From contig NZ_JAGGOG010000003.1 of assembly GCF_018614655.1 (NCBI RefSeq), positions 406,554 to 470,553 on the forward strand: DNA of 64,000 bases. The letters run 5' to 3'. Below the pieces are notes generated by a model. It saw only the letters and a program-made list of their open reading frames with translations. It did no database searches and was not told the origin of the DNA. Below, piece after piece: positions 1-9,076 of the stretch. Each line of letters opens with the position of its first letter. The first letter of the stretch is position 1. Position numbers and translations under genes: made by a program. The DNA is from Pseudomonas fluorescens (lineage in GTDB: Bacteria; Pseudomonadota; Gammaproteobacteria; Pseudomonadales; Pseudomonadaceae).

Positions 1-1
1 G

Positions 2-2290
2 TCCGACAAATATGCGGGCAATTACAGAGCCATGCTGGAGGTGCCGGTCGGCGGTGGCTTTAGCGACATGATCGCGCTCAAAGGCGATAAGGAGATTGGC
101 GACAAGCTCAACATCATCATTCGCACCCTTGCCGAGGCTAACGGCCTGACTGGCGTCATTGACGTGGCCGACTTCAACGATTCCGAGAAGCTTGGCAAAG
201 GCAAGGAGATGGTGGATCGACTTTCCAATTTGGTCAGCATTTTCGATTCCCCCGGACTCAACTTCAAAGGCAACCGCGCTCAGGGGGACGATATCCTCGG
301 CGATGCTTACGAATATCTGATGCGCCACTTCGCCACAGAGTCAGGCAAGAGCAAGGGCCAGTTCTATACCCCGGCAGAAGTCTCACGGATCATGGCCAAG
401 GTCATCGGCATTAGCGCCGCCACGGACAGCACCCAGACCATTTATGACCCGGCCTGCGGCTCTGGCTCGCTGCTGCTGAAAGCCCACGACGAGGCCAAGC
501 ACGCCACCAACCTCGACCTAAGCATTTACGGCCAGGAAATGGACAACGCCACCAGCGCCTTGGCCAAGATGAACATGATCTTGCACAGTTGCGAGACGGC
601 TACCATCTGGAAGGATAACAGTCTCTCCGCGCCTTATTTCACAGAAGCCCATGGCCCGTTCAAAGGCAAACTAAAGCGTTTCGACTTCGTCGTTGCCAAT
701 CCACCGTTCTCGACTAAAGCATGGAGCAACGGCTTCAATCCGGCTGAGGATGAATTTGAGCGTTTCGGCTTTGGTATCCCGCCGGAGAAAAATGGTGACT
801 ACGCATTCCTGCTGCACATCCTTACCTCGCTGAAACACTCAGGCAAAGGAGCGGTCATTCTGCCCCACGGTGTGCTGTTCCGTGGCGGTGCCGAAGGCAC
901 TATCCGCCAGCGCATCCTCCAGCAGGGTTTTGTTAAGGGCATCATAGGCCTACCGGCCAACCTGTTTTACGGCACCAGCATTCCGGCCTGCATCATCGTG
1001 CTGGATAAAGAGCACGCCCACAGCCGCAAAGGCATCTTTATGCTCGATGCCAGCAAAGGCTTTATTAAAGATGGCAACAAAAACCGCCTGCGCGAGCAAG
1101 ACATTCACAAAATTGTCGATACATTTACCCAGCAGCACGAAGTAGCCAAATACGCGCGCCTGGTGCCACTGGCCGAGATTGCTGACAACGACTACAACCT
1201 CAACATCCCGCGCTATATCGACGCTAGCGCCGCTGATGACCTACAAGACATTGCCGCCCACCTGCAAGGCGGCATTCCAAACGTAGACATCGATGCGTTG
1301 GCCGCCTATTGGCAGGTTATCCCTGCGGTACGCGCCAGGCTGTTTGCCCCAGCACGACCGGGCTACAGCCAGCTGAAAGTGGCCATTGGCGAGATCAATC
1401 CGACCATCTTTGCTCACCCAGAATTCACCGCCTTCAATCAGACGATTACCGAACTGTTCGAAGGCTGGAAAACCCGCAATCGCCCGCGTCTACATGCCAT
1501 CGCTATTGGCGACAAACCCAAGGCTTTGATCGACAGTCTGGCCGAAGACCTGCTCGCCAGCTTCGCCCAAGCCCCGCTGCTGGATGCCTACGATGTGTAT
1601 CAACACCTGCTCGATTACTGGGCCGCAGTCATGCAAGACGATCTCTATCAGCTGGTCAGCGACGGCTGGCAGGCGCTGATTGTTGATGGCGCTAACCAAG
1701 GCCAACCGAACACTGACTTACTGCCGCCAGAGCTGCTGATCAAGCACCACTTCACCACTGAGGCAGCTGCTATTGAGCAGCTTGAATTAGTCCGCGACGC
1801 TTTTAGCCGCCAGTTGGAAGAGCTGGACGAAGAGCAAGGTGGCGAAGACGGCTTGTTAGCCGAAGGTAAAACCGATAAGGGTAAGCTCACCGCCAAAAGC
1901 GTGAAAGACCGCATCAAGGCCATCAGGAACGACCTCGATGCTTCCGAGGAGTACCAGGCGATGGGACAATGTCTTGAGCTGATCGAGCAGGAAGCCGAGG
2001 CCGGCAAAAAAGTGAAAGCCGAGCAAAAATCGCTCGACGCCAAAGTGAGGGCCCATTACACCCAGCTCAGTGAGGAAGAACTGAAAACCTTGGTGGTGGA
2101 CGACAAATGGCTGGATACCCTCGCCGTCGATGTACAGACTGAGCTGGATCGAGTGTCCCACGCTCTCAGCGGGCGTATTCGCCAACTGGCCGAACGCTAT
2201 GCCACACCGCTGCCGGCGCTGAATACCGAAGTGGAGGCTCTGGCGGCCAAGGTTAATGCACACCTCGCTAATATGGGGTTTACTGTATGA
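2..2290 (+). CDS. hsdM: Type I restriction-modification DNA methyltransferase subunit HsdM (5' end cut by window)
   Basis: N6-adenine methyltransferase subunit of a type I R-M complex (HsdM2S modifies; HsdR2M2S cuts unmodified DNA). The reading frame is open from base 2, so the start codon lies left of the window; the first in-frame ATG at 32 is internal. The SAM-binding motif DPACGSG lies at about 446-466 and the catalytic NPPF motif at about 698-709. The C-terminal third is long, charged and helical with likely coiled coil (about 1730-2260), as in the larger HsdM proteins of over 700 residues. The stop overlaps the hsdS start by 4 bp (ATGA), indicating translational coupling and one operon. 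Identification is secure; only the N-terminus is missing. Confidence 0.95.
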   Translation, partial: SDKYAGNYRAMLEVPVGGGFSDMIALKGDKEIGDKLNIIIRTLAEANGLTGVIDVADFNDSEKLGKGKEMVDRLSNLVSIFDSPGLNFKGNRAQGDDILGDAYEYLMRHFATESGKSKGQFYTPAEVSRIMAKVIGISAATDSTQTIYDPACGSGSLLLKAHDEAKHATNLDLSIYGQEMDNATSALAKMNMILHSCETATIWKDNSLSAPYFTEAHGPFKGKLKRFDFVVANPPFSTKAWSNGFNPAEDEFERFGFGIPPEKNGDYAFLLHILTSLKHSGKGAVILPHGVLFRGGAEGTIRQRILQQGFVKGIIGLPANLFYGTSIPACIIVLDKEHAHSRKGIFMLDASKGFIKDGNKNRLREQDIHKIVDTFTQQHEVAKYARLVPLAEIADNDYNLNIPRYIDASAADDLQDIAAHLQGGIPNVDIDALAAYWQVIPAVRARLFAPARPGYSQLKVAIGEINPTIFAHPEFTAFNQTITELFEGWKTRNRPRLHAIAIGDKPKALIDSLAEDLLASFAQAPLLDAYDVYQHLLDYWAAVMQDDLYQLVSDGWQALIVDGANQGQPNTDLLPPELLIKHHFTTEAAAIEQLELVRDAFSRQLEELDEEQGGEDGLLAEGKTDKGKLTAKSVKDRIKAIRNDLDASEEYQAMGQCLELIEQEAEAGKKVKAEQKSLDAKVRAHYTQLSEEELKTLVVDDKWLDTLAVDVQTELDRVSHALSGRIRQLAERYATPLPALNTEVEALAAKVNAHLANMGFTV

Positions 2291-3540
2291 GTGTTAATAA
2301 CCCTAACACCCTTGCCAATTGGCAGTTAGGGCGCATTACCCCCATGCCCGACAAGATACCTCATGGCTGGAATCTCGTAAAACTTACAAGCGTTGCCAAG
2401 CTTGAAAGTGGACATACGCCCAGTAAGCGGAATCCCGAATATTGGGATGGTGATATTCCATGGATCTCGTTACACGACTCTGAATTTCTAGATATTAAAG
2501 AAATTTATGATACCAAGCAGAAAGTTACAAAGCTGGGCATAGAAAACTCCTCAGCGCGCTTGCTGCCTTCTGGAACAGTTGTATTTTCCAGAACTGCGAC
2601 TGTTGGAAAAGCCACAACCATGGCTAGAGCCATGTGTACAAGCCAAGACTTCGCCAATTACATCTGCGGCAAAGAATTGCACAACCACTATCTAGTCTAT
2701 CTGTTTAGATTCTTAGCTCCCGAGTGGGAACGGCTTATGGCTGGGAGCACGCACAACTCCATTTACATGCCTGTCTTTAGAGATTTACAGATTCTGCTTC
2801 CCTCCTTTGCCGAGCAAGAGAGAATTGCCGCAACCTTATCCGGCATGGATGCCCTGATCAGCGGTCTAGAGCAGCTGATCGATAAAAAGCGAGACATCAA
2901 ACAAGCCACCATGCAGCGACTCCTCACCGGTCAACAACGCCTGCCGGGATTTAGTGGAGAGTGGGAGGTGAAACGATTGGGGGATGTGCTCCGAGTACGT
3001 CACGGTAAAAACCAAAGCGCAATAGAAGTCTCAGGCGGTAAGTTTCCTATTCTGGCAACTGGTGGAGAAATAGGTCGAACCAATACATTTCTCTATGACA
3101 AACCATCAGTATTAATTGGAAGAAAAGGAACGATTGACAAGCCATTTTATCGCGACAAACCTTTCTGGACTGTGGATACTCTCTTTTATACTGAAATATC
3201 TCGGGAAGCCGTGCCGTTATTTATTTACTACAAATTTCTGATGATCGACTGGCGCTCATACAATGAAGCTTCTGGCGTCCCAAGCTTGAACGCATCAACT
3301 ATTGAATCTGTTGCAATAGTAATCCCAAGCGTTTTCGAGCAAGCCGCAATCGCAACTATTCTTTCCGAAATGGACAGCGAACTCGCCCTCCTCAAAACCC
3401 GCCGCGACAAGGCCTGCCAGCTCAAGCAGGGCTTGATGCAGGAACTGCTGACCGGACGTATTCGATTAGACACATCAAGTACAAAGGCAATTACATTCGC
3501 GGTTCCCAAAATTGAATGGCCGACAGCTCTAATGGGCTGA
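2287..3540 (+). CDS. hsdS: Type I restriction-modification specificity subunit HsdS
   Basis: DNA-recognition subunit, 417 aa. It shows the usual two-half design. The first target-recognition domain (about residues 20-170) starts PHGWNLVKL and contains the typical GDIPWISLHD block. A conserved helix follows, EQERIAATLSGMDALI running to QRLLTGQQRLPGF. The second domain (about 222-355) starts with SGEWEVKRLGDV, and a second copy of the helical repeat follows (FEQAAIATILSEMD to ELLTGRIRL). The two domains differ in sequence, as expected for a bipartite asymmetric target. The recognition sequence cannot be deduced. It is coupled to hsdM by a 4-bp overlap, and hsdR starts 21 bp after its stop. Confidence 0.95.
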   Translation: MSVNNPNTLANWQLGRITPMPDKIPHGWNLVKLTSVAKLESGHTPSKRNPEYWDGDIPWISLHDSEFLDIKEIYDTKQKVTKLGIENSSARLLPSGTVVFSRTATVGKATTMARAMCTSQDFANYICGKELHNHYLVYLFRFLAPEWERLMAGSTHNSIYMPVFRDLQILLPSFAEQERIAATLSGMDALISGLEQLIDKKRDIKQATMQRLLTGQQRLPGFSGEWEVKRLGDVLRVRHGKNQSAIEVSGGKFPILATGGEIGRTNTFLYDKPSVLIGRKGTIDKPFYRDKPFWTVDTLFYTEISREAVPLFIYYKFLMIDWRSYNEASGVPSLNASTIESVAIVIPSVFEQAAIATILSEMDSELALLKTRRDKACQLKQGLMQELLTGRIRLDTSSTKAITFAVPKIEWPTALMG

Positions 3541-3561
3541 CCATAAAAGGATTTATCACTC

Positions 3562-6500
3562 ATGAGCACTGTTGGCCAGATCGAGAAAAAAACTCAGCAA
3601 CGCGTGGTCAAGCTATTCCAGCAGGAACTGGGCTACGACTACCTGGGCGATTGGGCTGAACGTCCAAACAATGCAAATATCGAAAGCGAGTTGCTGCGCA
3701 GTTGGCTGACCCGACAGGAGGTGAACGCCACGCTGATCACCCGCGCCTTGTTCGAGCTGACCAAGGTCGCCGCAGATGCCAGCAAAAGCCTGTATGACCG
3801 CAACAAATCTGTATATGAGTTGCTGCGCTATGGGGTACGGGTTAAGACTGAGGTGGGCGAGAACACCCAAACCGTATGGCTCATCGATTGGAAAAGTGCC
3901 GAGAACAACCACTTCGCACTAGCCGAGGAAGTAACGGTTAAGGGCGCCGGCGCCAAGGCCAGCACCAAACGCCCGGATATCGTGCTGTACATCAACGGTA
4001 TTGCCTTAGCCGTACTGGAGTTGAAACGTTCCCGAACGGCAGTCAATCAGGGGATCCGTCAAAACCTTGATAACCAGAAGCCTGAATTCATCCAGCCGTT
4101 CTTTTCCACCATGCAGTTGGTGATGGCGGGTAACGACACACAGGGCATGCGCTACGGCACCATCCAGACAGGAGAGAAGTATTTCCTGACCTGGAAGGAA
4201 GACAGCTCGGTCGAGAACCTTCTGGATCGCCACCTGCAACAGGTGTGCAGCAAACGCCGCTTGCTAGAGTTGGTGCACGACTATGTGGTGTACGACAGCG
4301 GGGTGAAAAAGCTCTGCCGGCAGAACCAGTATTTCGGTGTGCGTGCAGCGCAGGATCAGCTGCGCCGCCGCGAAGGCGGGATCATCTGGCACACGCAAGG
4401 CAGTGGTAAGTCACTGACCATGGTTTGGTTGGCCAAGTGGATTCGTGAAAACGTACAAGACTCACGGGTACTGATCATCACCGACCGTACCGAACTGGAC
4501 GAGCAGATCGAGAAGGTCTTTACAGGGGTCAATGAGCAAATTTATCGTAGCCAGAGCGGCGCTGACCTAATCGCCAAGCTGAACCAGCCTGCGCCCTGGT
4601 TGTTGTGTTCGTTGGTGCATAAGTTCGGCAGCCGCGAAGAAGATGATTCGGATAACACTGATATCAAAGGTTTCCTTGAGGAGCTGCGTAAGAACCTGCC
4701 GGCTGACTTTCGCGCCAAGGGCGATATCTATGTGTTCGTCGATGAGTGCCACCGCACCCAGTCTGGCGAACTGCACAAGGCGATGAAGGCGATTCTGCCC
4801 AATGCACTGTTTGTCGGCTTCACCGGCACGCCGTTGCTCAAGGCTGATAAGCAAAAGAGCATCGAGGTGTTTGGCGGCTACATCCATACCTACAAGTTCG
4901 ACGAAGCCGTTAAAGATGGCGTAGTGCTGGACTTACGCTATGAAGCCCGCGATATCGACCAGAACATCACCTCGCAGAAAAAAATCGATCAGTGGTTTGA
5001 GGCCAAAACCAAGGGCCTTAATGACTTGGCCAAGGCCCAGCTAAAGCAGCGCTGGGGCACCTTGCAAAAAGTGCTGTCGAGCCAGTCGCGACTGGAAAAG
5101 ATTGTCGCCGACATCATGCTCGACCTGGCCACCCGCGACCGCTTAGCAAATGGGAGAGGTAATGCGATGCTGGTCACTAGCAGCATCTTTGAGGCATGCA
5201 AGTGCTACGAGCTATTTGCCAAGGCCGGTATGGCCGACACCTGCGCCATTGTCACCAGCTACAAACCATCGCCAACTGATATCAAGGGCGAGGCTACGGG
5301 TGAGGGGCTGACCGAGAAGCTGCGCAAATACAATATCTACAACCAGATGTTGAACGGCAAAGATCCAGAGGTGTTCGAGAAAGAGGTTAAGCAGAAGTTC
5401 GTCAAAGAGCCAGGGCAGATGAAGCTGCTGATTGTGGTCGATAAGCTGCTGACCGGCTTTGACGCGCCTTCAGCCACCTATCTGTATATTGACAAACAAA
5501 TGCGCGACCACGGCCTGTTTCAGGCCATCTGCCGGGTCAACCGCTTAGACGGTGAAGACAAACAATACGGTTACATTATCGATTACAAAGATCTGTTCAA
5601 GCAGCTTGAAAACTCTATCGACGATTACACCAGCGGAGCGCTGGATGGCTTCGATAAAGCCGATGTCGCTGGCCTACTGCAAGACCGCCTCAGTAACGCC
5701 CGAGACGACCTTGAGGATGCGCGTGAGACGATCAAGGCGCTGTGCGAGCTCGTTGATCGGCCAAGAGATACGCCGGCTTATTTGCGCTATTTTTGCGGAA
5801 CTGAATCGGGCAACGCCGAACAACTCAAGGCCAACGAACCGCGCCGGCTAAACCTGTACAAGATGACCTCTGCCTTGATCCGTTGCTTCGCCAGCGTGGC
5901 CAACGAGTTGGAAGAGGCTGGCTACAGCCCCAAGCAAATTGCCGAGATCAAAGACGAAGTCGATCACTACAACAAAGTACGTGACGAAGTGAAGGTTGCC
6001 AGCGGCGATTACATCGACCTCAAGGCCTATGAGCCGGACATGCGTTTTTTGATCGACACCTACATCCGTGCCGAGGAGAGTGAAAAAATCTCGGCATTCG
6101 ATGATATGTCGCTGATTCAGCTTATCGTCGAGCGCGGCGTTGACGCGGTTGAAGCGTTGCCCAAGGGCATTCGCAGCAGCCAGGTGGCTGTGGCAGAGAC
6201 TATCGAAAACAACGTGCGCAAGCTGATTATCGATGAGTCGCCGATCAACCCGAAGTATTACGAGACCATGTCATCCCTCCTGGATGCCTTGATCGCTAAG
6301 CGCAAAGAAGACGCCATCAGCTATCAGGAGTATTTGCAGGAGGTTGTTGAACTGGCCAAACAGGCCAAAAACCCCAGCACTACAAATAGTTATCCATCGA
6401 CCATGAACACCGGGGCGCGTCGGGCGCTGTATGACAATCTGGATAAAAACGCCGGGTTAGCGTTGGCAGTCGATAACGCGGTGTTGGCCAACCGTCAGGA

Positions 6501-6672
6501 TGATTGGCGCAACAACGCCTTCAAGGTACGCAAGGTGCGTCTGGCGCTCAAAGAGGTGCTTGATGCAGCCGGCCACGATGCGGCAGAGCTTGCCGGCGAG
6601 TACCACGCAGGCGCTGCCCATAAGGCCTTGGATAAACTGCTGGAACTGGTAATGAGCCAACGTGACTACTGA
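3562..6672 (+). CDS. hsdR: Type I restriction endonuclease subunit HsdR
   Basis: Motor and nuclease subunit, 1036 aa, normal for the family. The N-terminal nuclease domain has the PD-(D/E)xK signature: Asp in RPDIVLY (about residue 139) and ELK (about 153-155). The SF2 helicase core has Walker A GSGKS (about 280-284), the DECH box (about 394-397), GFTGTPL just after it, and the later motif LLTGFDAP. The C-terminal half is helical and would contact the methylase core. All catalytic motifs are intact, so the restriction activity looks functional. Its 3' end overlaps the next gene by 11 bp. Confidence 0.96.
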   Translation: MSTVGQIEKKTQQRVVKLFQQELGYDYLGDWAERPNNANIESELLRSWLTRQEVNATLITRALFELTKVAADASKSLYDRNKSVYELLRYGVRVKTEVGENTQTVWLIDWKSAENNHFALAEEVTVKGAGAKASTKRPDIVLYINGIALAVLELKRSRTAVNQGIRQNLDNQKPEFIQPFFSTMQLVMAGNDTQGMRYGTIQTGEKYFLTWKEDSSVENLLDRHLQQVCSKRRLLELVHDYVVYDSGVKKLCRQNQYFGVRAAQDQLRRREGGIIWHTQGSGKSLTMVWLAKWIRENVQDSRVLIITDRTELDEQIEKVFTGVNEQIYRSQSGADLIAKLNQPAPWLLCSLVHKFGSREEDDSDNTDIKGFLEELRKNLPADFRAKGDIYVFVDECHRTQSGELHKAMKAILPNALFVGFTGTPLLKADKQKSIEVFGGYIHTYKFDEAVKDGVVLDLRYEARDIDQNITSQKKIDQWFEAKTKGLNDLAKAQLKQRWGTLQKVLSSQSRLEKIVADIMLDLATRDRLANGRGNAMLVTSSIFEACKCYELFAKAGMADTCAIVTSYKPSPTDIKGEATGEGLTEKLRKYNIYNQMLNGKDPEVFEKEVKQKFVKEPGQMKLLIVVDKLLTGFDAPSATYLYIDKQMRDHGLFQAICRVNRLDGEDKQYGYIIDYKDLFKQLENSIDDYTSGALDGFDKADVAGLLQDRLSNARDDLEDARETIKALCELVDRPRDTPAYLRYFCGTESGNAEQLKANEPRRLNLYKMTSALIRCFASVANELEEAGYSPKQIAEIKDEVDHYNKVRDEVKVASGDYIDLKAYEPDMRFLIDTYIRAEESEKISAFDDMSLIQLIVERGVDAVEALPKGIRSSQVAVAETIENNVRKLIIDESPINPKYYETMSSLLDALIAKRKEDAISYQEYLQEVVELAKQAKNPSTTNSYPSTMNTGARRALYDNLDKNAGLALAVDNAVLANRQDDWRNNAFKVRKVRLALKEVLDAAGHDAAELAGEYHAGAAHKALDKLLELVMSQRDY

Positions 6673-7390
6673 CAGCCACAACATCACGGTCAGCGGCCTG
6701 AGCGTTGAGGTGGTGCGCAAGAACATCAAAAACCTGCACTTGGGCGTTTATCCGCCCTTGGGTCGGGTGCGAGTGGCGGCCCCTTTGGCCGTCAGCGACG
6801 ATGCTGTGCGCTTAGCAGTGGTTGGCAAGCTCGGCTGGATCAAACGACAACGAGCCAAGTTTCAAGTCCAGCCGCGACAATCCCAGCGGCGCATGGTCAG
6901 CGGCGAGAGCCATTACTTTATGGGTCAGCGTTATCGTCTGCGGGTAGTCGAAGGCAGTGTACCAATGCGGGCCGTGTTGGGTGGCAAGGCCGCGCTGGAT
7001 CTCTTCGTGCGCCCGGAGACCAGTACGGAGCGGCGCGAAGAGCTGCTTCAAGCCTTCTATCGTGCCGAGCTGAAAAATCTAATCCCCACGCTGCTAGATA
7101 AATGGCAGCCGATCTTGGGGGTTGAGGCGAACGCTTGGGGCATCAAGAAGATGAAAACCAAGTGGGGCACCTGCAATATCGCCGCCCGCCGTATTTGGCT
7201 CAACTTGGAACTAGCCAAAAAGCCGATCCAATGCCTGGAATACATTCTCGTCCACGAACTGCTGCACCTAACCGAACGCCACCACAACGACCGTTTTCGC
7301 GGCCTGATGGATCAGTATTTGCCGCAATGGCAAACGCATCGCGATGAGTTGAATAGGTCGTTGTTGGCTGAAGAACGCTGGGATTATTAA
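6662..7390 (+). CDS. YgjP-type (COG1451/DUF45) metallopeptidase of the M48 clan
   Basis: Predicted zinc metallopeptidase, 242 aa. It has HELLH at about residues 198-202 (HExxH zinc site) followed by HLTERHH, and the upstream blocks KTKWGTC and IWLNLELAK typical of the YgjP/SprT-like group. The start is GTG at 6662, inside hsdR (11-bp overlap), so it is translated as the last gene of the hsd operon. YgjP-type peptidases are often found directly after hsdR in type I loci, but their role there is not established; control or turnover of the restriction complex is only an inference. No signal peptide, so probably cytosolic. Confidence 0.88.
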   Translation: MTTDSHNITVSGLSVEVVRKNIKNLHLGVYPPLGRVRVAAPLAVSDDAVRLAVVGKLGWIKRQRAKFQVQPRQSQRRMVSGESHYFMGQRYRLRVVEGSVPMRAVLGGKAALDLFVRPETSTERREELLQAFYRAELKNLIPTLLDKWQPILGVEANAWGIKKMKTKWGTCNIAARRIWLNLELAKKPIQCLEYILVHELLHLTERHHNDRFRGLMDQYLPQWQTHRDELNRSLLAEERWDY

Positions 7391-7459
7391 AATCTACCTG
7401 CCTTTCCGCCCACCTGAACCTAGCATTGCAGCTCTTATTGATCTCAATGGACTTAACTC

Positions 7460-8095
7460 ATGTCATGCGCGAAAAAAGGCGAGGACATTTTTCCTGGCAT
7501 CGCTGAAGATGCTCCTATGGATCAAGTCAAGGTGGAAAAAATGGGATGGCTCATGCGGCTCTGGACGTGGCTCTTTAAAGATAAAAGGTCGGCCTGGGAA
7601 CAGAAGCAAGAGCGTCGTTTCATCGCTGCGGTGAATCAGCTGAAGAATTACTCGGTGACTGATCGTGGCGGACTCTCTATAGATCCGGAAGAGCTTCGCG
7701 AACGAGTAATGGCGAGCCGAGAAGAGCTGAAGCACCTTGTCCAGCCGCCGTCGTCGAACCGTACTACTCACGCGCCCCCATTCACCACCGCTCCGTCGAC
7801 CGGCCACCAGGGAGGCTCCTCGCCAAGCGCTTCGGGGATGGATGACTTTGTCGAAGTCGTGACCTGGCGCCGTCTGGCCTCCGGCGCATCCGTGCGCTAC
7901 GTATGCCTCGAATCTTTGACAACAAAGCAGTACGCCGTCACTTCGACAGACCTCTTCTCGCTGCCTAAGAATAATGATCAGACAGTTCTTGATACGAAGG
8001 CCAACCAGCGGATCATCCGGGCTCTGAACTCTGCTGACCTTGTGTGGTTCGACTCACCCAGCGCAGCCATGGATTCGTTTGACGCGAGCATTTGA
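7460..8095 (+). CDS. Hypothetical protein
   Basis: Unrecognised 211-aa protein. The N-terminal 80 residues are charged and helical with a Trp-rich stretch (GWLMRLWTWLFKD) that could be amphipathic or membrane-associated. A low-complexity Pro/Ser/Thr linker (about 95-130) follows, then a compact C-terminal segment starting MDDFVEVVTWRRL. No ribosome-binding site is obvious before the ATG at 7460; a second ATG at about 7517 (MDQVKVEK) is an alternative start. It lies between the hsd operon and the kinase pair on the same strand, about 70 bp after the metallopeptidase gene. No function is proposed. Confidence 0.6.
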   Translation: MSCAKKGEDIFPGIAEDAPMDQVKVEKMGWLMRLWTWLFKDKRSAWEQKQERRFIAAVNQLKNYSVTDRGGLSIDPEELRERVMASREELKHLVQPPSSNRTTHAPPFTTAPSTGHQGGSSPSASGMDDFVEVVTWRRLASGASVRYVCLESLTTKQYAVTSTDLFSLPKNNDQTVLDTKANQRIIRALNSADLVWFDSPSAAMDSFDASI

Positions 8096-8599
8096 CCTAA
8101 GAGTTTTTCAATTTCGAGCGTTTACTGATTGCCCCTCCTTACCTGCAAATTCCACGTCGGCAGATGGGAGCAGCAATGTCACCGTGGAAGTTCCAGAAGA
8201 TCTGCTTGCAGCGGTAGGTCTGCATCTAGGATATGAACAGGCGAAGAGAAGGATCGGCAAAGCTGTAGTGCTGAATCTTTGTGACCCGGCATGCGCGTAA
8301 GCAGAAACGGGGCTGGCCCGCGTTGTGTCGGTAAATGATGGATCACAGCCACTCCCTAGCGCCCCCTCAGATATCTCATCTCAACAATCCCATAGCCGAG
8401 ATGCCGAGTGCGCTTGCAAGTCATTTGATACCTCTCTGTTTTGTACCGTCAGCCTTCTTAATGTTGGATAAAGGCCGGGATTACCTGCTGCAGGTGGTTA
8501 GGCAGCCAAGTGCCACCTCCTCATTTGTGCTGATAGACTGAGACTACCCGGGCACTCCACTCACCGCCCAGCGAAAGCCCCCTTACAGGAAGTAGAAGA
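8096..8599. other. Non-coding gap of about 500 bp within the island
   Basis: No convincing intact gene. One stretch (about 8178-8300, plus strand) translates to a sequence starting VTVEVPEDLLAAVGLHLGYE and ending in a stop, which faintly recalls the N-terminus of UPF0175-type antitoxin-like proteins. It has no good start codon and lacks the second half of such a protein, so at most it is a remnant. The promoter of the downstream kinase pair should lie in this gap; I could not pick it out with confidence. Confidence 0.5.
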
Positions 8600-9076
8600 A
8601 TGACAAGACGTTACGTAAGCCTCGTAGTCGTAGGAGAGGTCATCACGGTTGTGAATGCCGAAGTGCCAGACGACAACAAGCAGCCCATCACCATACATTC
8701 CGATACGACTTGGAACCTGCAAAAAGGTGATCGAGGGCCCGCGCTTGCAGTCCTTCATCAACGTTGTGCAGGTTATCTGACCGAGCACAAGGTCGACCAA
8801 GTCGTTATTAAAGCAAGTGCGTTACCAACTGGTTCTGCAAAGCTGGCATTGCTTGGAAGCGCTGAAGTGCGGGGCGTGGTCATCGCTGCCGCCGCGTCTG
8901 TACTGAACGAAGTCAAAATACTCTCGAAGGCCGTCATCAGCCGCACATATGGCGAGCGAAAGGTTGATGAATATTTGAAGGACGACGACTTCTGGAATGA
9001 GCACACAGAGGGGGGCAAGCTGAGAAAAACCAGTCGCGAAGCCGCGATGCTCATCGTTGCCCAGAGGAATGCCTGA
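8600..9076 (+). CDS. Small protein of unknown function, translationally coupled to a protein kinase
   Basis: 158-aa protein preceded by AGGA with 8-nt spacing to the ATG. Its alternating beta/alpha pattern (SLVVVGEVITVVNAEV near the start, VDQVVIKAS about residues 64-72, then a helix AEVRGVVIAAAAS) resembles the RNase H-like fold of DUF3010/RuvC-like proteins. However, the usual catalytic acidic residues are not obvious, so a nuclease function is not claimed. Its TGA stop overlaps the kinase ATG by one base (TGATG), so the two are made together and probably act together. It could be a substrate, sensor or partner of the kinase. Confidence 0.72.
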   Translation: MTRRYVSLVVVGEVITVVNAEVPDDNKQPITIHSDTTWNLQKGDRGPALAVLHQRCAGYLTEHKVDQVVIKASALPTGSAKLALLGSAEVRGVVIAAAASVLNEVKILSKAVISRTYGERKVDEYLKDDDFWNEHTEGGKLRKTSREAAMLIVAQRNA

